Positions 10,476-23,649 of a DNA stretch of 64,000 nucleotides are shown one piece after another. Origin of the DNA: Clarkia xantiana subsp. parviflora (lineage: Eukaryota > Streptophyta > Magnoliopsida > Myrtales > Onagraceae); NCBI GenBank assembly GCA_036873135.1, contig JAPTYO010000003.1, forward strand, positions 21,724,001 through 21,788,000, written 5' to 3'. Every line of letters starts with the position of its first letter. Within the stretch, counting starts at the first letter, position 1. The notes beneath the pieces are model-generated. The model ran no database searches, was not told the DNA's origin, and saw only the letters and a list, made by a program, of their open reading frames with translations. The position numbers were made by a program, and so were the translations under genes.

Positions 10476-13400
10476 ATGGCTAAGATTTTAAATGTCAATA
10501 GTCTCTTGTTATCATTCTCTTTAACATTGGCTTCGGTTTGTTCTATCAGAGCTCAAGTTTTGGACGTGACAATGTATGGCAACTATATTGATATTACCTC
10601 GGTAAGAACTCATTTGAATTTCGATTGAATTAAATTTCGGTTAAATGATTTCAGTGCAACATATGTTTTCTATGTTGTTATTTGTTAAATCTATGTTGAC
10701 ATTTACAAAATGTTGAAGTATGTTATTATTTGCAATAATTCTTAACAGTGTTTTGTTAAATGTAAAAAAAAAGCCAAAATATGTTATCCCGGGTATGAAT
10801 AGAACTCAGAATTATATTTCTGAGCTTAGCAAAAAAAAAAAAAAAAAAATCTGGAGTTGAGTTGAATCCATAAATTTATTTCCGACTTTTATTCAACCCA
10901 AAATTACATGTCGTGGGTTTTTTTTTTTAAGTCAAAGATAATAGAAATGAATATGAAAATCAAGATGCATGGTAAAATTTGTTATTTGTTTTTCAAAAAG
11001 AAATGTTTTACATGTATTTAACAGAAAAACGGATAGAGTTATCACGAACTTTGCATTTACCTAACTGGGGTTACTATTACTTTTTGCAGGGTTTACAAAA
11101 AGCATGGGAGGAGGCTTGTGCATCACCAACACCAATCACAATATTGATTCCTAGAGGGGTCTTTAACTTAAGGGTGATCAAACTAGAAGGACCTTGTAAA
11201 AGTCCTATGACAATAAAGCTTATTGGTATCGTCAAAGCCCCTGCCGACCCCGTCGAGATGAATAGTGATGGTTGGATAACCGTCAATACTGTCGATGGCT
11301 TAGCTCTTTATGGAGGCGGAACTTTTGACGGTCAGGGTAAAATCGCATGGGATAAGAACAATTGTCATCTCAATCAAAACTGTGCGGTTCTTCCAGTGGT
11401 AAGTTTGTCATGTCTCTGGAATAGTTATGATCAGTTATTTCTGACACGATTAGCCGATTTGTCACGATACGACATTTGGTGTCTAAACAATTTACATACA
11501 TTTAAACATGATTTATTAATCACCTCCAATTATACAAATAAACAACAACTAGTAGTCTACTTCTTCAAAGTTACTGATGTTAGACTACTTATATCGAACG
11601 ACCTTTTTATGAATTTTTTGTTTCTGAAAGCGAAATTTGTAGTTTATCCACTAAACTATGAGATTGGTAGGTTTTGAACAGTTTTGTAATTTTCGTAAAA
11701 TTTTTTAATTAAAAAATTGCCACTTTTAAAAAATTATTATCTTATTTAAAATATGAAACTGGTAGGAAGTTTTGTTTTGTTTAGCACGTGTATTTTGTTC
11801 ATGAGACACTTTTTAGAATTGGTATGTTTAGACACGAAATGGTTAATGACACATTGACAGGATCTGAATTGACGGTCGTATGAATAAAGCATGATAAAAT
11901 TAAGGGTTAAAAATAAAAACAAATCAGCAATATGTGACGTTGCTAATCGCTTTCCTAAATTTAAAATGTTGATATTCGATATCTCAAGTGTTTTTAACCT
12001 TAAAATGAGTGTTTTAAACAATAAAAACATGTTGTTTCCATTTTTCAAAAGTAACATATTTGTTACTCATGCTTATATGATGCTTAAAAAACATGTTTTT
12101 GTTTCGTCAATTTTTAGAGAAAAAATAAAAATCAACCAATTTGATAGTTGGATGATATCGATTAGCAACATATTATTTGTACTGTATTTAAGTCATTAAC
12201 CATAAATTGAAGGTTTCATCATCTAACAAATGTTTATTTTTCTGCATGTTAATTAATAGACCCTAAGGTTCAATTTCATCAACAACAGTGTAATCCAAGG
12301 CTTAACATCCTTAGACAGCAAAAATTTCCATGTCAACCTCTTTGCATGCAACAACATGACATTTAAGCGGTTCAACATCATTGCACCCGACCAAAGCCCC
12401 AACACAGACGGAATCCATTTAGGTGAATCCACCGAAATCAAGATCATGAAATCGAACATTCAAACCGGTGACGATTGCATATCGATGGGCCCTGGGAGTC
12501 GCAACATCGGAATCAAGGACGTTACTTGCGGTCCAGGTCATGGGATCAGTGTGGGTAGCTTGGGTGGGCGCCCGGGGGAATCACCGATAATCGGAGTTAA
12601 TGTAAAAAATTGCACATTTACTAGAACGATGAACGGAGTTCGTGTCAAGGTTTGGCCCAAGGCTAATACCGGAACCGTCACCGACTTAAATTTTGAGGAT
12701 CTTGTAATGAACGATGTTCAGTTTCCAGTCATTATCGATCAGGCCTATTGTCCTCATAATATGTGCAATTCAGAGGTAATATAACCAGTAATATCTTTTA
12801 GCTTTTTTTTTTTTTTGTTTCTCGCGGAGTGGTCCTAGTAGGGGTCCATCAGGAAGGTAACACTTGACATGTTTGCTCCATATCTAGACAAACTGCTAGC
12901 TTTATACCATCTAGCCATGTCTAATTCGGAAGAAACGTGCATGATGTTTGTTATATTGTTCTATTCTTTCTGCAAATTGATAGCTGAACTTTTAAATGAA
13001 TTTGTACTTTGCATGTTGAGCTTTGCGGAAATTTTCAATTTACTAGTTCAACTTTGTAAAATTGGCAACATGTTAGCTCAATTTTGGTGACACGTAACAG
13101 GTATGTATATATCTTCGTCACTGTTTAATAAAAAATTACACAGAGCTAGCAAATTGCAATTATAGATAAGTTCAGCTAGCAAAGTATATTTAAAATAAAT
13201 CAACTAACAAATTGTCCAAAGGGTTAAGAACATAATCACAGACCCAAGTTTGCATTACGTTGCTTTTATGTGTCACATGATTAAATTGTTACTAATAGGT
13301 GTTTCATGTTTCGTTTTCGTTACTTCTTTGTTTTCTGTCTGTTCTTTTTTGTTAAATTTAAAGGATTTAAGTATGAATTTTCTTCAATTCATGTATATTT

Positions 13401-13816
13401 ATGTCAATAGAGTTAAATTCAACCTCAATTTTGCATATAACGATTTGTTTTTAACTAACAAATTGTCCAGATCCCACAGTTTAGCTAACAAGCTATTCAG
13501 TTTTCCTTGTTTTCCAAGTCATTGATTATCATTGGATTGATTTTAATCATCTTTGTTTTTTGTGTTGATCACTCAGCAATCACTAGTTAAGATCAGCAAA
13601 GTAACAATCAAGAACATCAGAGGAACGGCTTCGACGCGGGAAGTGGTTAAGATAATGTGCAGTGGAAGTGTTCCCTGTGAAGCGGTGGAGATTACCGATA
13701 TCGACCTTACGTACATCGGAGCTGATGGTCCGGCCACCTCTATTTGCAGCAATGTTAACCCAATAGTTACTGGCTTCCTGAACCCTGCAATTTGTGGAAC
13801 AAAGCAAATTCCTTAG
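10476..13816 (+). CDS. Exopolygalacturonase (GH28), copy B, complete
   Basis: Predicted secreted enzyme releasing galacturonate from the ends of homogalacturonan; relatives act in pollen and pollen tubes. Exons: 10476-10601, 11090-11398, 12260-12775, 13577-13816, all joins phase 0 with GT/AG sites; about 396 aa, normal for the family. Residues 1-26 form a hydrophobic signal peptide. The GH28 active site is complete in exon 3: NTD (about 193-195), DD (about 216-217), GHG (about 238-240) and RVK (about 273-275). A TATAAATA box lies 78 bp upstream. Neighbours are paralogous copies A, C and D in the same orientation; this is the only copy seen whole. The motifs point to an exo- rather than endo-acting enzyme, but that rests on family resemblance. 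Confidence 0.92.
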
Positions 13817-15715
13817 AAAATTGTAATATTAAGAGCTAACCACTTCTAGATACATAAATTCTATATCGGAATCTATCAATCTAGTTTATATATCCACCAT
13901 TGTTTCGATATTTACCTAAAGATAAATAATAGACAGTCCAACTGTCACAGTTCGAATGTGACTAGCTCATTAATTGTCCAATGAATTACAAAAAGTTACA
14001 TATTTTACTATCTAAACATAATCAGGCTATATCAGACTGTCTATCATTTCTCTTACCTAAACTCCATATGATATAGTACCCGGTGCAACAATAGCCAATA
14101 TGCATGTATATGATAAGAGACACTACAAGAATATCACCAAAAAAATATCAAAATTTTAAAAAACTATCCATTTTTTTTAGCGAGTCTTTTGTTAGTAGTA
14201 GTCTTGTAAAAAAAAAACCATCAAAAGTTTTGTAAAGGATTTTAATTACAGTTTTTAATATTTCTAGCAAGATTTTTTTTGTTAGAAGTCTGTTGGAGAA
14301 TTCTTCAATCACTTATTATAGCTTTATAATAGGAGTGTATGTCTTGCGTTACATAAACAAAATTTATAATATCAGTATATTTAATTAGCTAATAAAATGG
14401 ACATAGTTGTGACAAAAGAATTCAACAATAAATCGATATATGGTTGCATTGGATAACTTTATAAGGAAAAATATTGTTGCATTAAACAACATGTGCATTC
14501 AACAATAATTCAATATATGGTTGCATTGGATAACTTTAAAAGGAAAAATATTGTTTCATTAAACAACATGTTGTGCTAAGCGTGAGATAATTTACTAACA
14601 AAAAAAGCTATTAATTACAACATATGTGTATTGCAAGTGATATTAATTACATATTAAAGGTTATTTCACTATCGATTAAGTTTATAATCTTTAAAATAAA
14701 AGAAAAAATATACAAAATTGATCCTAAACATGAGCGTGACTCGAATGACCGATCATGGGTGAAGCCGAGCTCTCTGTCTTGCCTAGTTGAGCCCTAAATA
14801 AGTTATGGCCAATTGGATGAGCTCCACTAGCTCACCCTACCTTAGGCTATAGCTATAATGGGTCGGTCGGGGCAAGTTCTCTAGCTCAGTCAATTAAGGC
14901 ACTCTCAAGTTTAGAGTTAGCCATCTATTTTTTATATGTTTAAGGATTTAATAAATTTTGAAAAAAATAAAATTAGAATGTATTTAAAAAATATAAGGTC
15001 ACATGTATGAAACATGTCAATTTTCCGTCCATTTTTACGGTTGAATGGACACAAAATTCAAAAATAATACTTTCCAAGTAAGGTACCAAATAATATTTAT
15101 AACATAAATAATTTGGAAATAAAAAAACAATCCGTATAATTGAGATACCCAATTAGGTAATTTCTCCTTGGCCAAAAAAAAAAAAATTAGGTAATTTCTC
15201 ATTTATAAAATTATTTGTAGCTTTTTAAAACTGTTTTTTTCTTCTTCTTTTTTTTGCCACAGTTTTTTTAATTTTATTTTGTAAATGATCTTTAAAAGAA
15301 TATTGTGATTCCTTTATTATTTTTATGTGCATTATTTTTTAAATATATATTTGTTTAATTGCGTTACATAAGCAAAATTTATCATATCAGTATATTTAAT
15401 AGCTAATAAATGGACATAATTGTGTCAAAAACATTCAACAATAATTCGATATATGGTGGTGCATTGGATAACTTTAAAAGGAAAAATATTGTTGCATTAA
15501 ACAACATATTGTGCTAAGTGTGAGATAATTTCCTAACAAAAAAACAAATTCAGTTAAATCAGCAAATGTTAGTGAAATCAAGTAATTCAGTTTATTCTAT
15601 CATAAACAATCTAATAGTAATAATAATAGATTATAAATACCAACACCATACACTTAATTAGAACAATAACTTTTTCTCTTATATCCTTCCTTGTGAGCAA
15701 ATAGAAGAAGAGCAT
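13817..15715. other. Array spacer and promoter region, unit B to copy C
   Basis: Non-coding, paralogous to the other spacers but without their Helitrons and without the 519-bp element. Around 14414-14580 a segment starting TTCAACAATAA and ending in AACAACATGT is duplicated in tandem. A TATAAATA box at 15632 precedes the relic copy C. Confidence 0.65.
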
Positions 15716-16025
15716 ATGGCTAAGATTTTTTTATGTCATTGGATTGATTTTAATCATCTTTGTTTTTATTTCGTTGATCACTCAGCAATCACTAGTTAAG
15801 ATCAGCAAAGTAACTATCAAGAACATTAGAGGAACGGCTTCGACGCAGGAAGTGGTTAAGATAATGTGCAGTGGAAGTGTTCCCTGTGAAGCGGTGGAGA
15901 TTACCGATATCGACCTTACATACATCGGAGCTGATGGTCCGGCCACCTCTATTTGCAGCAATGTTAATCCAATAGTTACTGGCTTCCAGAACCCTGAAAT
16001 TTGTGGAACAAATCATATTCCTTAG
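15716..16025 (+). pseudogene. Exopolygalacturonase copy C, deletion relic
   Basis: The first codons of exon 1 (ATGGCTAAGATT...) run directly into sequence from the 3' part of intron 3, then a complete exon 4 (15786-16025, stop TAG). Everything between (rest of exon 1, intron 1, exon 2, intron 2, exon 3, most of intron 3, about 3 kb) is gone. At the join, exon-1-like and intron-3-like sequence share only a few bases (TCA), which suggests a microhomology-mediated deletion. Read from the ATG, the frame meets a stop before exon 4, so no useful protein is made. The promoter and TATA box are intact, so a short transcript is possible. Confidence 0.9.
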
Positions 16026-16539
16026 AAAATTGTATTAAATACTTCTACATACATAAATTCTATATCAGAATCTGTCAATCTAGTTTGTATATCCACAATT
16101 GTTTCGATATTTACCTAAAGATAAATAATAGAAAGTCCAACTGTCACATGTCACAGTTCGACCATAGTTCGATTGTGACTAGCTCATTAATCGTCCAATG
16201 AATTACAAAAAGTTACATATTTTACTATCTAAACACAATCAGGCTATATCAGACTGTCTATCATTTCTCTTACCTAAACTCCATATGATATGGTACCCAG
16301 TGCAACAATAGTCAATATGCATGTATATGATACGAGACACTACAAGAATATCACCAAATAAACAACAAAATTTTAAAAAACTATCAATTTTTTTAGCGAG
16401 TCTTTTGTTATTAGTAGTCTTGTAAAAAAAAAACCATCAAAAGTTTTGTAAGGGATTTTAATTACAGTTTTTAATATTTCTAGCGAGATTTTTGTTAGAA
16501 GTCTGTTGGAGAATTCTTCAATCACGTATTATAGCTTTA
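16026..16539. other. Downstream spacer of copy C
   Basis: AT-rich non-coding DNA paralogous to 2786-3307 and 13817-14330; no gene seen. Confidence 0.65.
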
Positions 16540-17378
16540 CTAGATAATTGACATGCGCTTTGCGCAGGAAGTTACCTGTTTAATTTATTAGTTGTGGTAA
16601 TATTTTAATCATTTGTGTTATAATATGTAGAATTATAAGTCGCAACTTGTAACACATAAAACAATGATATATTACAATCGATAGTAAGCTTAACTGAGAT
16701 GTTACAAAAATGTTTTGAAGTGTAGTGAAAATAATTATGTTTGTTTTAAAAAAATTCTTATAAATTTGTACACTTAATAAGGCAATAAGACATTTTATCA
16801 TTTATAACTGGGATCATAATCTTTTTGGTAATCAATTTTTATATAAATTGCAACAAAAAAGGCTACTACACGAATTGCAAATTGATAATCTATTTTTTAA
16901 ACACTCAAAATTAACAAATTAAATTGTATTCAACATTTTACCAAACAATTTGGGGCTTAGCGATTTATAGAGAGTGTTATTGGCGTATAAGATCTCATGA
17001 TTAGACACGATGGAGATGCTTATATGGTTGATTAATCTCTTCTACATACTTTTGTGGATCTTTTCTCTGTAATTTATTTTTTGGGTTCTGTAAGTGTCAT
17101 GGATTTTAGAGTTGCTTAACAATATTAAAGATGAAGAAACGGAAAAACATTTAAGACAACAAAAGAAACTTACATTGTAGAGCAACATGAGAGCTTGGAG
17201 ATCATCCAAGCCATAAGAGTGGCTTATGTGGACAATGCCATGTCTACCATGTGAGAGAATAAATAAGATGGTCCAATAATATTCAATAGTTTGTACATGT
17301 CATCGGTTAGTTTTCTTACTTGTCATAATGATATGTAACTAATCCAAATTATATTATATATAGATATAGATAGATAGA
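16540..17378 (-). mobile_element. Non-autonomous Helitron, 839 bp, minus strand
   Basis: Read on the minus strand it begins TCTATCTATCTATATC and ends with a TGCGC-AAA-GCGCA hairpin about 10 bases before CTAG, followed by T. The matching positions in unit A (about 3309) and unit B are uninterrupted (GCTTTA joined to TAATA), giving an exact empty site between A and T. No open reading frame of note. Confidence 0.85.
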
Positions 17379-17472
17379 TAATAAGGGTTTGTGTCTTGCG
17401 CTACATAAACAAAATATATAATATCGGTATATTTAATTAGCTAATAAAATGGACATAGTTGTGACAAAAGCA

Positions 17473-18060
17473 TCTATATATATAATAAGTTTGGAGGTAA
17501 GAGAGTGTAGCAATATGGTAGTGTCACATCATCCATGAAAACAAACTTGGATGTGCCACATCAGCAAATAGGGATGGCTATAAAATTGCCACGTCAGCAC
17601 TTAAATTATACTAAAATTATTATTTAATTTCTTAAAAATAACACACTTTACTTAATCTGCATTAATTATCACTAATTTTGTTATTAAAAACACATTAAAC
17701 TATTATATTTAATAGAAAGACGAATCTTGGCCAAAAATAAAATAATAGAAAGACGATTGTAAGTGGTTGATCAACCTCACATGACTAACTTCATCAAGAT
17801 ACCATAATTTAGAAGACAAAATCTTTTAAATTTTCTCATTATGACTCTCGTTATATTTATATACTCATTCTACCCGATTTTTTTTGTTTTTCAAGTTATT
17901 AATAACAAATATAATTTCTTTTATTATATATAATATATTTTTTATGGAAAAAATATATTATTAAATGCAACAAACTCAGAGCATAATTTCAAAATTTTAC
18001 ATACAATGAAACATATATTGTTTAACGGGTCGCCACGCGTAGCGCGGGGTCAGCCCCTAG
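17473..18060 (+). mobile_element. Small Helitron (unit C copy), 588 bp, intact
   Basis: It starts TCTATATATATAATAAG after A, ends ...CAGCCCCTAG before T, with a GC-rich hairpin (ACGCGTAGCGCG) just upstream of the end. It is nearly identical to the split copy in unit A (3396-3403 plus 8179-8760) at the same spacer position. It contains GCCACGTCAGC and GCCACATCAGC motifs but no coding sequence. Confidence 0.85.
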
Positions 18061-19244
18061 TTCAACAATAATTCGATATATGGTTGCATTGGATAACTTT
18101 AAACGGAAAAATATTGTTGCATTAAACAACATGTTGTGCTAAGCGTGAGATAATTTACTAACAAAAAAGCTATTAATTACAACATATGTGTATTGCAAGT
18201 GATATTAATTACATATTAAAAGTTATTTCACTATCAATTAAGTTTATAATATTTAAAAAAAATAAAAAAAAAATATACATAATTGATCCTAAACATGAGC
18301 GTGGCTCGAATGGCCGATCATAGGTGAAGCCGAGCTCTCTGTCTTGCCTAGTTGAGCCCTAAATAAGTTATGGCTTAATTGGATGAGCTCACTAGCTCAC
18401 CCTACCTTAGGCTATAGCTATAATGGGTCGGTTGGGGCAAGTTCTCTAGCTCAGTCAATCAAGGCACTCTCAAGTTTAGAGTTAGCCATCTATTCTTTAT
18501 ATGTTTAAGGATTTAATAAATTATGAAAAAAAAATTAGAATGTATTTAAAAAATATAAGGTCACATGTATGAAACATGTCAATTTTCCGTCCATTTTTAC
18601 GGTTGAATGGACACAAAATTAAAAAATAATACTTTCCAAGTAAGGTACCAAATAATATTTATAACATACATAATTTGGAAATAAAAAAACAATCCGTATA
18701 ATTGAGATACCCAATTAGGTAATTTCTCATTTATAAAATTATTTGTAGCTTTTTAAAACTGTTTTTTTCTTCTTCTTTTTTTTGCCACAGTTTTTTTAAT
18801 TTTATTTTGTAAATGATCTTTTAAAAGAATATTGTGATTCCTTTATTATTTTTATGTGCATTATTTTCTAAATATATATTTGTTTAATTGCGTTACATAA
18901 GCAAAATTTATCATATCAGTATATTTAATAGCTAATAAATGGACATAATTGTGTCAAAAACATTCAACAATAATTCGATATATGGTGGTGCATTGGATAA
19001 CTTTAAAAGGAAAAATATTGTTGCATTAAACAACATATGGTGCTAAGTGTGAGATAATTTCCTAACAAAAAAACAAATTCAGTTAAATCAGCAAATGTTA
19101 GTGAAATCAAGTAATTCAGTTTATTCTATCATAAACAATCTAATAGTAATAATAATAGATTATAAATACCAACACCATACACTTAATTAGAACAATAACT
19201 TTTTCTCTTATATCCTTCCTTGTGAGCAAATAGAAGAAGAGCAT
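18061..19244. other. Array spacer and promoter region before copy D
   Basis: Non-coding, paralogous to 8761-10475 (without the 519-bp insertion) and to 14500-15715. A TATAAATA box lies at 19161-19168, 84 bp before the ATG of copy D. Confidence 0.65.
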
Positions 19245-19841
19245 ATGGCTAAGATTTTTTATGTCAGTAGTCTCTTGTTATCATTCTCTTTAACATTGGC
19301 TTCGATTTGTTCTATCAGAGCTCAGGTTTTGGACGTGACAATGTATGGCAACTATATTGATATTACCTCGGTAAGAACTCATTTGAATTTCGATTGAATT
19401 AAATTTCGGTTAAATGATTTCAGTGCAACATATGTTTTCTATGTTGTTATTTGTTAAATCTATGTTGACATTTACAAAATGTTGAAGTATGTTATTATTT
19501 GCAATAATTCTTAACAATGTTTTGTTAAATGTAAAAAAAAACCAAAATATGGTATCCCGGGTATGAATAGAACCCAGAATTATATTTCTGAGCTTAGCAA
19601 AAAAAAAAAAAATCTGGAGTTGAGTTGAATCCATAAATTTATTTCCGACTTTTATTCAACCTAAAATTACATGTCGGGGTTTTTTTTTTTTTTTTAAGTT
19701 AAAGATAATAGAAATGAATATGAAAATAAAGATGCATGGTAAAATTTGTTATTTGTTTTTCAAAAAGAAATGTTTTACATGTATTTAACAGAAAAAACAG
19801 ATAGAGTTATCACGAACTTTGCATTACCTAACTGGGGTTGT
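19245..19841 (+). pseudogene. Exopolygalacturonase copy D, exon 1 only
   Basis: Exon 1 (19245-19370, 42 codons) is intact with signal peptide MAKIFYVSSLLLSF... and ends in a good GT donor. Intron 1 follows as in copy B up to CTAACTGGGGTT. There the homology stops, about 15 bases before the intron-2-side acceptor would occur, and hAT-like sequence begins. No exon 2, 3 or 4 follows, so this is the truncated downstream end of the array. Confidence 0.88.
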
Positions 19842-20395
19842 AACGATACCAGTCGACCCGCGGGTTCCATTCCGATTTCGCCTTACAGACGCCTCGATCC
19901 GCATGTATATCACACATATATATATATGGATAGGGGTGTCAACGGGTCACGGGTATATGTCAACCTGCGGAGCCTCGATTTTGACCCGCCAACCTGTGGG
20001 ACGGTTTCGGATTTGGGGTCATCCTGCCCCGTAGACTCGCCCGCATGTGGATTATATATATATATATATATTACATGTATATTATATAAAACTATATAGG
20101 TAACATAATACATAGTTAAAATAATTAGAATTATAATGAGTTTTGTAATTTGTATTTGAATTTGGAATTCAATTTATTATTTGTGATTCGAATTTTGAGT
20201 TAAAATTAAATATAGTATATATAGAATTTAGGGTTTAGAATTGCTAATAATATATTATGTACCTCCCATTGGTGACCGCGAATCGACCCGTACCGCCTCG
20301 CGAAATATATAGTGTGGATAAGGGTCGACCATCTCGATTTGTGGGGCGTGTCCGGGACAAGTGATACCTGCCCGTTGAGTGTTGATACCCTAGTT
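19837..20395. mobile_element. Degenerate hAT-like element(s) at the end of the array
   Basis: GC-rich ends full of GACCCG/CGGGTC motifs surround a short AT-rich centre with a TA repeat (about 20055-20075). An inner left end TAGGGGTGTCAACGGG at 19931 pairs loosely with CCCGTTGAGTGTTGATACCCTA ending at 20392, recalling the hAT family at 43099 and 57042. An outer left end at about 19837 is also possible. I find no clear 8-bp target duplication, so exact borders are uncertain. Confidence 0.5.
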
Positions 20396-20613
20396 ACACC
20401 CATAATTTATTAGACGTTTACCTACAAATGGGTTGCAATTAAGCCATCCTTTGCGTTGCGGCCCAGTCCTCGGCCTAGCCTACCACAGCGACTGAGCGAC
20501 GCATCTGCTTCCGCCTTCCGCTTCTACGTTCTACCGATTCATCCCACTCCACTGGCCAAACGAAGGCTACGTACTCATCGGTGGGCGGCGGCGGAGCATC
20601 TGCTAGCAGATTG

Positions 20614-23600
20614 ATGCACCATAGTCCTCGTCAATCTACGCTGTCCAGACAATTTCCGGTGACTATGTCGGAAGAGAAGGTTTCCGAGCAACCAACTGTT
20701 TCTCCCGATGAAGGCGCCGCAGTCGCCGCAGTTGCAGACGCAGATCCTATCTCAGCTTCTGATCTCTCTGACAACGGGTAAGTGAAGTCTAACATCAGCT
20801 TCTGCTCTCTCGCGCTGTTCATCACTCACTGCCCTCGCGTTCTGTTTAAAATGTTAATTGGAGATTATTTGACAATAGATGAATTTCTAGTGTAGATTAG
20901 AGTACTATAACTGAGTAATCTTACTTTGCTGAAATGTAGGGGTTCAGAATCTCTGCACAAGCAGGATTTGGGGTTTACGGAGGAAGAGCTGAGACGTAAC
21001 TTAGAGACTATTGCCTCCACCGGAAAGTTCTGGTCAGTGAAAACTAGTCATCTTCTTAATTCTATCTGTAGCACTGGAAGTCAAATGAGCTTGTGAACTA
21101 TGTATTTCCCTTGTTGCTTCAGTGTTTTGTATATTTTCTTTCTTTAGGTTCTTTGCGGATAGAGGTTCTTCCTCGTGTTGTTTAATGATTTTGAAATACA
21201 ATATTCTGCTGTAAATGTGTACTTCTGCAGTTGTAGTAACGAAATTCGAAAGAAAGAATGATATAAGATATCTCAAAACGATGCTGCCAGAAAACATGAA
21301 AATAAGAGTGAAAATGAAAATGCTCAAAAAGTTGGCCAAGTTTATGTTTATGTGTATACACTGTGAGTGCTTTCAGGTTTTCTGGGTTGTTTGTTTTGAC
21401 TCTATACCGTTTTTTAGTTCGAAAACATCGTATGCATTTACACTAGATGTCATGTATTTGAAGGTAGCTTAAGCCTTAGAGCGTGTCGTCTGTTATGTAT
21501 GGCTCTCCCATTCCTTTGTTGTCTGTGGTCAATTAGTTTTACTATTAGAAATTGTACAAGTTGAAACAGACTGCATTTTTTTCTTTCGGTTCAATTGTAG
21601 GATTGAATGGGACAAATTGAAGAGCATGCTATCCTTTAAGCTGAAGCAGGTATGGGGAGGTACGCCCCGGGTCTAGATTTTTGTGTGAATATCATCCATT
21701 GTCCATTATTCGAATCTCTAATTGATCATTTATGGTTCACCTTATTGCCACAAAGGTCTTATCAGAGTACAACGAGGGCAAGATGCCTGTCGAAGAGCAA
21801 AATTCCTCTTTAGGGGAAACATATCTCGAGTTAATGCAGAGGTTGGATGAAGGTAATTCAGTCACTTATTTATTTTTCATTAATTTTTTAGTACTGGACT
21901 TCTGCTCAGACATATCTCAAGCTGGTTTGCAGTTAAATGAGTACTGGAATACTGTTCAGACATCTCTTTAGTTTAACATAACTGCTTTTTCTTTAGCCTT
22001 CTAATGGGATGGTGCTTTAGATTGTTAGCTGTGTAGGTTGATCTTAGTGAGACAACTTTTTCATAGTAATGAAAGGACTATGGCCTATGGGACTGTAATG
22101 GAAGATTGGCAACCCACATCAACTAAAAAGAAAGTTCCTTTTTGGAGGATGCATTAAGCCTAGTATGAGAAAAATAATCAGTATGTACTTAAGTATACGT
22201 GAGTAGAGTAATGATGTGACACTTAAAAGAATAAGTGAGTGGTATTAAACTATTAATCACTTAAGCTACAAGTGAACTTGAGCAAAGTCTTCTCATTAAG
22301 TGGTTTTGTCTTAAGGGAGTTACTCCTTTCTCTGAAGTGTCTCTTTAGACTGACCCTCATTCAGTTTAGTAGTGTTTAAGCATTGGCTACTGACCCTAAA
22401 CCCTAAACTCAAAATTTGAGACCAAAACCAATTATTCTCCTCAGGCTACTGCAGTGGCAATGTAATCATGGGGGACTATATAAGTACTTACTGGAACTAA
22501 ATAGGCGTACATAAACATGGAAAGCAAAGGAAATTAAGACATAGTTATTCTGAAGAAGGGAAAATGCTAAAAAGGAAATAGCATTGAGCATTTAGAGGTA
22601 GGTGCAACCTACAAAGGTCAGTCTATTAGTTCGAGAAACCGCTGCAGAAGTGAAATTCGTGAGAAGTTCTTGGACATGCTCAAATGATGCATATAAATAA
22701 TAATGCCTCTTTACTTTACTGGTGCAGCTCTCCTTAACTTTGATGAAGGTCCTCCATTCACACTACAGAGGCTCTGTGAGGTATCTTGTTTTCAGTTTAA
22801 AGACTTCTCTCCCTTGGACCTCTCTTAGTCATGAAAGCTATAGAAGAAATGTAACGCAGGCTGGAAATAGTATGCCCCTAGTTTTTAGTGGTTTCTGTTC
22901 CTTTTAGGGGGTCAGTTTATTGATCATACTTACATTCCCTGTCTAATTAGCCCAAAAAAAAAAAACATTATATGCTCTGTGCTCCTATGCCCATTCATTG
23001 TTCAGTTCCAACATTGATAACCAATATATGTGTTGTATCATAATCAGATTCTGTTAACCGCACAAAGCATATACCCGAAGCTAAGGAAGCTCGCTTTAGC
23101 TCTTGAAAAGGTTTGTTTCTCTCTTTCAAACAAGTTGAAATCACTAGAGAACCCTTTTTTTATAATAAACAAGATTGTAATCAAGGAAGCTTTTTGCCCT
23201 TTCCCTTTTATGCCATAATGATATGAATGTTAAAGAATTAATGATTATTGCAGAATCTGTTGGTGAGTTCCATGTTATCAACAAGCTATACTGATCCCAG
23301 TCCCGATCCAGCCACTAACAACAATACAGTGCTAGAAACTGAGGTCCCCAAGAAAGATGCTGCAATGGAGAAGTCTTCAAATGAAGAGAATGGAGTCGAT
23401 AACACGGTGATTAGTGGTACTACAATTACTGCTGCTGCTGATACTGATAATGATAGAGATGATGAGCCAATGGTTGATGTGGAAGTAGAAGAGGAGGGCA
23501 AAGATTATCCGGCAAATGAGGAGGGAATATCGTCCATGGACACGGAAGAAGAAGCAGTTGTAGAAGAAGTAGCTGTTGCTGTTGATGTTGCTACACCTTC

Positions 23601-23649
23601 TTCATCATCAGAATCTGAGATGAAATCAACTCCCGAACCGACCGAATAG
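20614..23649 (+). CDS. PP4R2L: Serine/threonine protein phosphatase 4 regulatory subunit 2 (PPP4R2-like)
   Basis: Regulatory partner of the PP4 catalytic subunit, which in other eukaryotes acts in nuclear DNA-damage and chromatin signalling. Exons: 20614-20777, 20940-21032, 21601-21649, 21756-21852, 22728-22780, 23048-23110, 23254-23649; phases agree at every join; about 304 aa. The N-terminal half carries the PPP4R2 core: FTEEELRRNLETIASTGKFW, then IEWDKLKSML, PPFTLQRLCEILL and a segment ending in LEKNLLVSSML. The last exon is an acidic, low-complexity tail rich in Glu, Asp and Val, as in the family. The start is uncertain: a second in-frame ATG at 20665 (MSEEKV) would give about 287 aa and may be the real one. 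The gene is flanked by TE-rich DNA and by the UGT genes downstream. Confidence 0.88.

Noticed and set aside
23286..23501. Minus-strand open frame in the last PP4R2 exon
   Set aside because: Antisense shadow of the acidic repeat-like tail.
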